A DNA stretch of 6,348 nt from Gemmatimonadota bacterium (GTDB lineage: Bacteria > Gemmatimonadota > Gemmatimonadetes > Gemmatimonadales > GWC2-71-9), in the NCBI GenBank assembly GCA_022573095.1, contig JACZUR010000136.1, positions 1-6,348 on the forward strand, given 5' to 3'. The stretch's first letter is position 1. The number at the start of each line of letters is the position of its first letter. Shown piece after piece: positions 4,636-6,348 of this stretch. The notes beneath the pieces are model-generated. The model worked only from the letters and a program-made list of their open reading frames with translations. It did not search any database and was not told the origin of the DNA. Both the position numbers and the translations under genes were made by a program.

Positions 4636-6348
4636 ATGAGCTGGAGTGCGGGAACATACCGGGAAGTCCTACAGAACGGCTTGACCTTGCTGGTGCAAAG
4701 GGAGGTGTCGGCACCCGTCGTGGCGATCGTTACGCATGTAAAGGCCGGATACTTCGACGAACCAGACGACTGGGTGGGAATTTCCCATGTCTTCGAACAC
4801 ATGTTCTTCAAGGGAACCAGCCGGCGCGGGCCCGGCGAGATCGCGAGTGAAACTCAGTTGCTTGGTGGCTACCTCAATGCCGGGACCATATACGACAAGA
4901 CCGCTTACTACGCTGTATTTCCCTCGGATCCAGACAACCTCTCGCAAGCGTTGGATATTCAGGCCGATGCGCTGATGAACCCCCTTCTCGACACCGACGA
5001 GTTAGCGCGAGAGCTCGAAGTGATAATCCAAGAGGCCAAGAGGAAATTGGATACGCCGCCGGCGGTAATGCGCGAGACGCTGTACGAAATGCTTTTCAAG
5101 AGGCACAGAATACGGCGCTGGCGAATCGGTACTGAGGATGGGCTGAGATCTCTGACCGCGAGCGATGTACGGGCTTATCACGACACACGATACCAACCGG
5201 CTAACACTATCGTGTCCATAGTCGGGGATCTCGATCCCCAGACGGCGATAACACTTGCGTCAGATGTCTACCTCGGATGGGAGAACAGTCCATTCGAAGT
5301 GGATCGTTCGCCTCCCGAACCACAGGGGAAAACCGCCAACCACAGGGTGTTGAACGGCGACATTCAGGTTCCGATGGCGGCCGTGGCATGGAGAACGGTC
5401 GGCGCCGGTCACGAAGACGCTCCGTCTCTCGATATCGCCGCGGCGGTGTTGGGTAAGGGCCGTGGTTCCTGGCTTCACCAGAACGTTAGGGACCCGGGCC
5501 TCGCTAGCGAAATAGGGTCGACCCATTACACGCCAACTGAAGTGGGCGTTTTCGATATTTCACTGCAGGGCGAGCCCGACAGCATCGAAGCCGCGCTCGC
5601 ACGCTCGCGGGGTCTGGTCGCTCGGTTGACTGCGAAGGGACCGACGGACAGCGATCTGGTTCGGATAAGGTCGATGATTGGGGTTCAGTGGTCCCGCGGC
5701 TTTGAGTCCATGGACGGTAGAGCGAGTGCGCTGTGCGAGTTCGAGGCGTTAGGGAGCTATGAACTCATCGACGACTATTTCGACGCTCTCATGCTTGTAG
5801 GTCCGAAGGACGTGCGACGAGTTGCCGAACAGTATCTCGATTTCGGGTGCGCATCAGCCCTCATGTATTATCCCGAGAACTCGGGTCCATCTTCGGACTG
5901 GTACGGCGAGATACAGAGTGTGTCGCCGGAGGCGAGCAGTCACCCGAAGCTTCGCGCCTCCGGAACTGACCCGGTGTCGGAGTTGTCCGCCACTGGGTTG
6001 TCGGACGCAGGTCATATTGATCTGGGTACCGTGCACGCCCTCGTTCGTCGCAAGGCTGGGTCGGGTCTCGCTGCGGTGGGAATTTACTTTCCATGGGTAC
6101 CGCTCAGGGAGGACGCCGCGACGGGGGGCGTTTGCAGTCTGGTCGCGCGTTCGGCGTTGCGTGGTGCGGGATCGTACAACGCGGAACAACTTTCAGTTCT
6201 AGCGGAGGGTCTGGGGGGTCCCATTCGACCGGCGGTGGCTAGCGAATTTTTGGGATGGGAAACCACCGTTCGCGGCGATCAATTAAATGAAGCACTCGCG
6301 CTGCTACGAACGGTCGCGGCGTCTCCATCACTCCGCGAAGACGACGTC
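4636..6348 (+). CDS. M16-family (pitrilysin/MPP-like) zinc peptidase, 3' end outside window
   Basis: The open frame runs 571 codons to the window edge without a stop. Unit 1 begins at once (LQNGLTLLVQRE) with no signal peptide. The inverted zinc motif HVFEH (H51, E54, H55) is intact, followed by FFKGTSRRGPGEIA and GGYLNAGT. The third ligand is E133 in VIIQEAKRK. The M16 C-terminal domain follows (about 150-350): LTASDVRAYHDTRYQPAN, IVSIVGDLDP and the central beta region. A second M16-like unit starts near residue 463 (GTVHALVRRKAG) and continues through ALRGAGSYNAEQL with no HxxEH at the equivalent place, so it is probably the inactive half of a clamshell peptidase. The full protein may be about 850 residues (inferred). 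ATG 4636 is the first possible start after an in-frame TAG at 4609. It has no clear Shine-Dalgarno, and a short upstream ORF ends on it. Confidence 0.93.
   Translation, partial: MSWSAGTYREVLQNGLTLLVQREVSAPVVAIVTHVKAGYFDEPDDWVGISHVFEHMFFKGTSRRGPGEIASETQLLGGYLNAGTIYDKTAYYAVFPSDPDNLSQALDIQADALMNPLLDTDELARELEVIIQEAKRKLDTPPAVMRETLYEMLFKRHRIRRWRIGTEDGLRSLTASDVRAYHDTRYQPANTIVSIVGDLDPQTAITLASDVYLGWENSPFEVDRSPPEPQGKTANHRVLNGDIQVPMAAVAWRTVGAGHEDAPSLDIAAAVLGKGRGSWLHQNVRDPGLASEIGSTHYTPTEVGVFDISLQGEPDSIEAALARSRGLVARLTAKGPTDSDLVRIRSMIGVQWSRGFESMDGRASALCEFEALGSYELIDDYFDALMLVGPKDVRRVAEQYLDFGCASALMYYPENSGPSSDWYGEIQSVSPEASSHPKLRASGTDPVSELSATGLSDAGHIDLGTVHALVRRKAGSGLAAVGIYFPWVPLREDAATGGVCSLVARSALRGAGSYNAEQLSVLAEGLGGPIRPAVASEFLGWETTVRGDQLNEALALLRTVAASPSLREDDV

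Noticed and set aside
5854..6189. Overlapping minus- and plus-strand frames inside the M16 gene
   Set aside because: They are Arg/Pro/Ser-rich translations typical of shadow frames, while the M16 frame is continuous and carries domain motifs.
1..6348. Search for CRISPR arrays, tRNAs, IS ends, phage or toxin-antitoxin genes
   Set aside because: No regularly spaced repeats, cloverleaf-like segments, transposase or integrase motifs, or small gene pairs were seen; the window reads as ordinary chromosomal coding DNA.

Overview
This is a bacterial window of moderately high GC (my estimate by eye) with five protein-coding genes and short intergenic gaps. It contains no tRNA, rRNA, CRISPR array, insertion sequence or integrase that I can see. 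The exported metallopeptidase and the lipobox protein point to a bacterium with a cell envelope, most likely diderm. The M28-Fn3 peptidase, the TPR protein with its short C-terminal tail domain and the two-unit M16 peptidase look to me like an environmental Gemmatimonadota- or Acidobacteriota-like genome. That is an impression from memory with low confidence; no marker gene is present.

Layout. Positions 54-1454 on the minus strand hold a secreted M28-family zinc aminopeptidase with a C-terminal fibronectin-III-like domain. A 138-bp divergent intergenic region (1455-1592) separates it from a rightward series. That region holds a good -35 box inside an interrupted inverted repeat, an 8-bp tandem duplication and a perfect Shine-Dalgarno. 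The rightward genes are a small NTF2/SnoaL-like lipoprotein (1593-2087), a DAO-family FAD-dependent amine or amino-acid oxidoreductase (2140-3291) and a six-TPR protein with an unassigned C-terminal tail (3384-4499). A strong intrinsic terminator (4524-4568) closes this stretch. A new cistron then starts at 4636 and runs off the window edge: a cytoplasmic-type M16 (pitrilysin/MPP-like) zinc peptidase, whose first 571 residues show one complete active unit and the start of a second, inactive unit.

How the genes may work together. Two unrelated zinc peptidases (one exported, one apparently cytoplasmic) and an amine/amino-acid oxidase suit peptide and amino-acid turnover, but no shared pathway can be demonstrated. 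The lipoprotein and oxidoreductase are close enough to be cotranscribed. The TPR gene may be in the same transcript or have its own weak promoter. I find no convincing new multi-gene system. The observations most worth checking are the dyad wrapped around the promoter at 1507-1550, the His-to-Asp change at the first zinc-ligand position of the M28 peptidase, the TPR C-terminal domain, and the short upstream ORFs that end exactly on the start codons of the oxidoreductase and the M16 peptidase.
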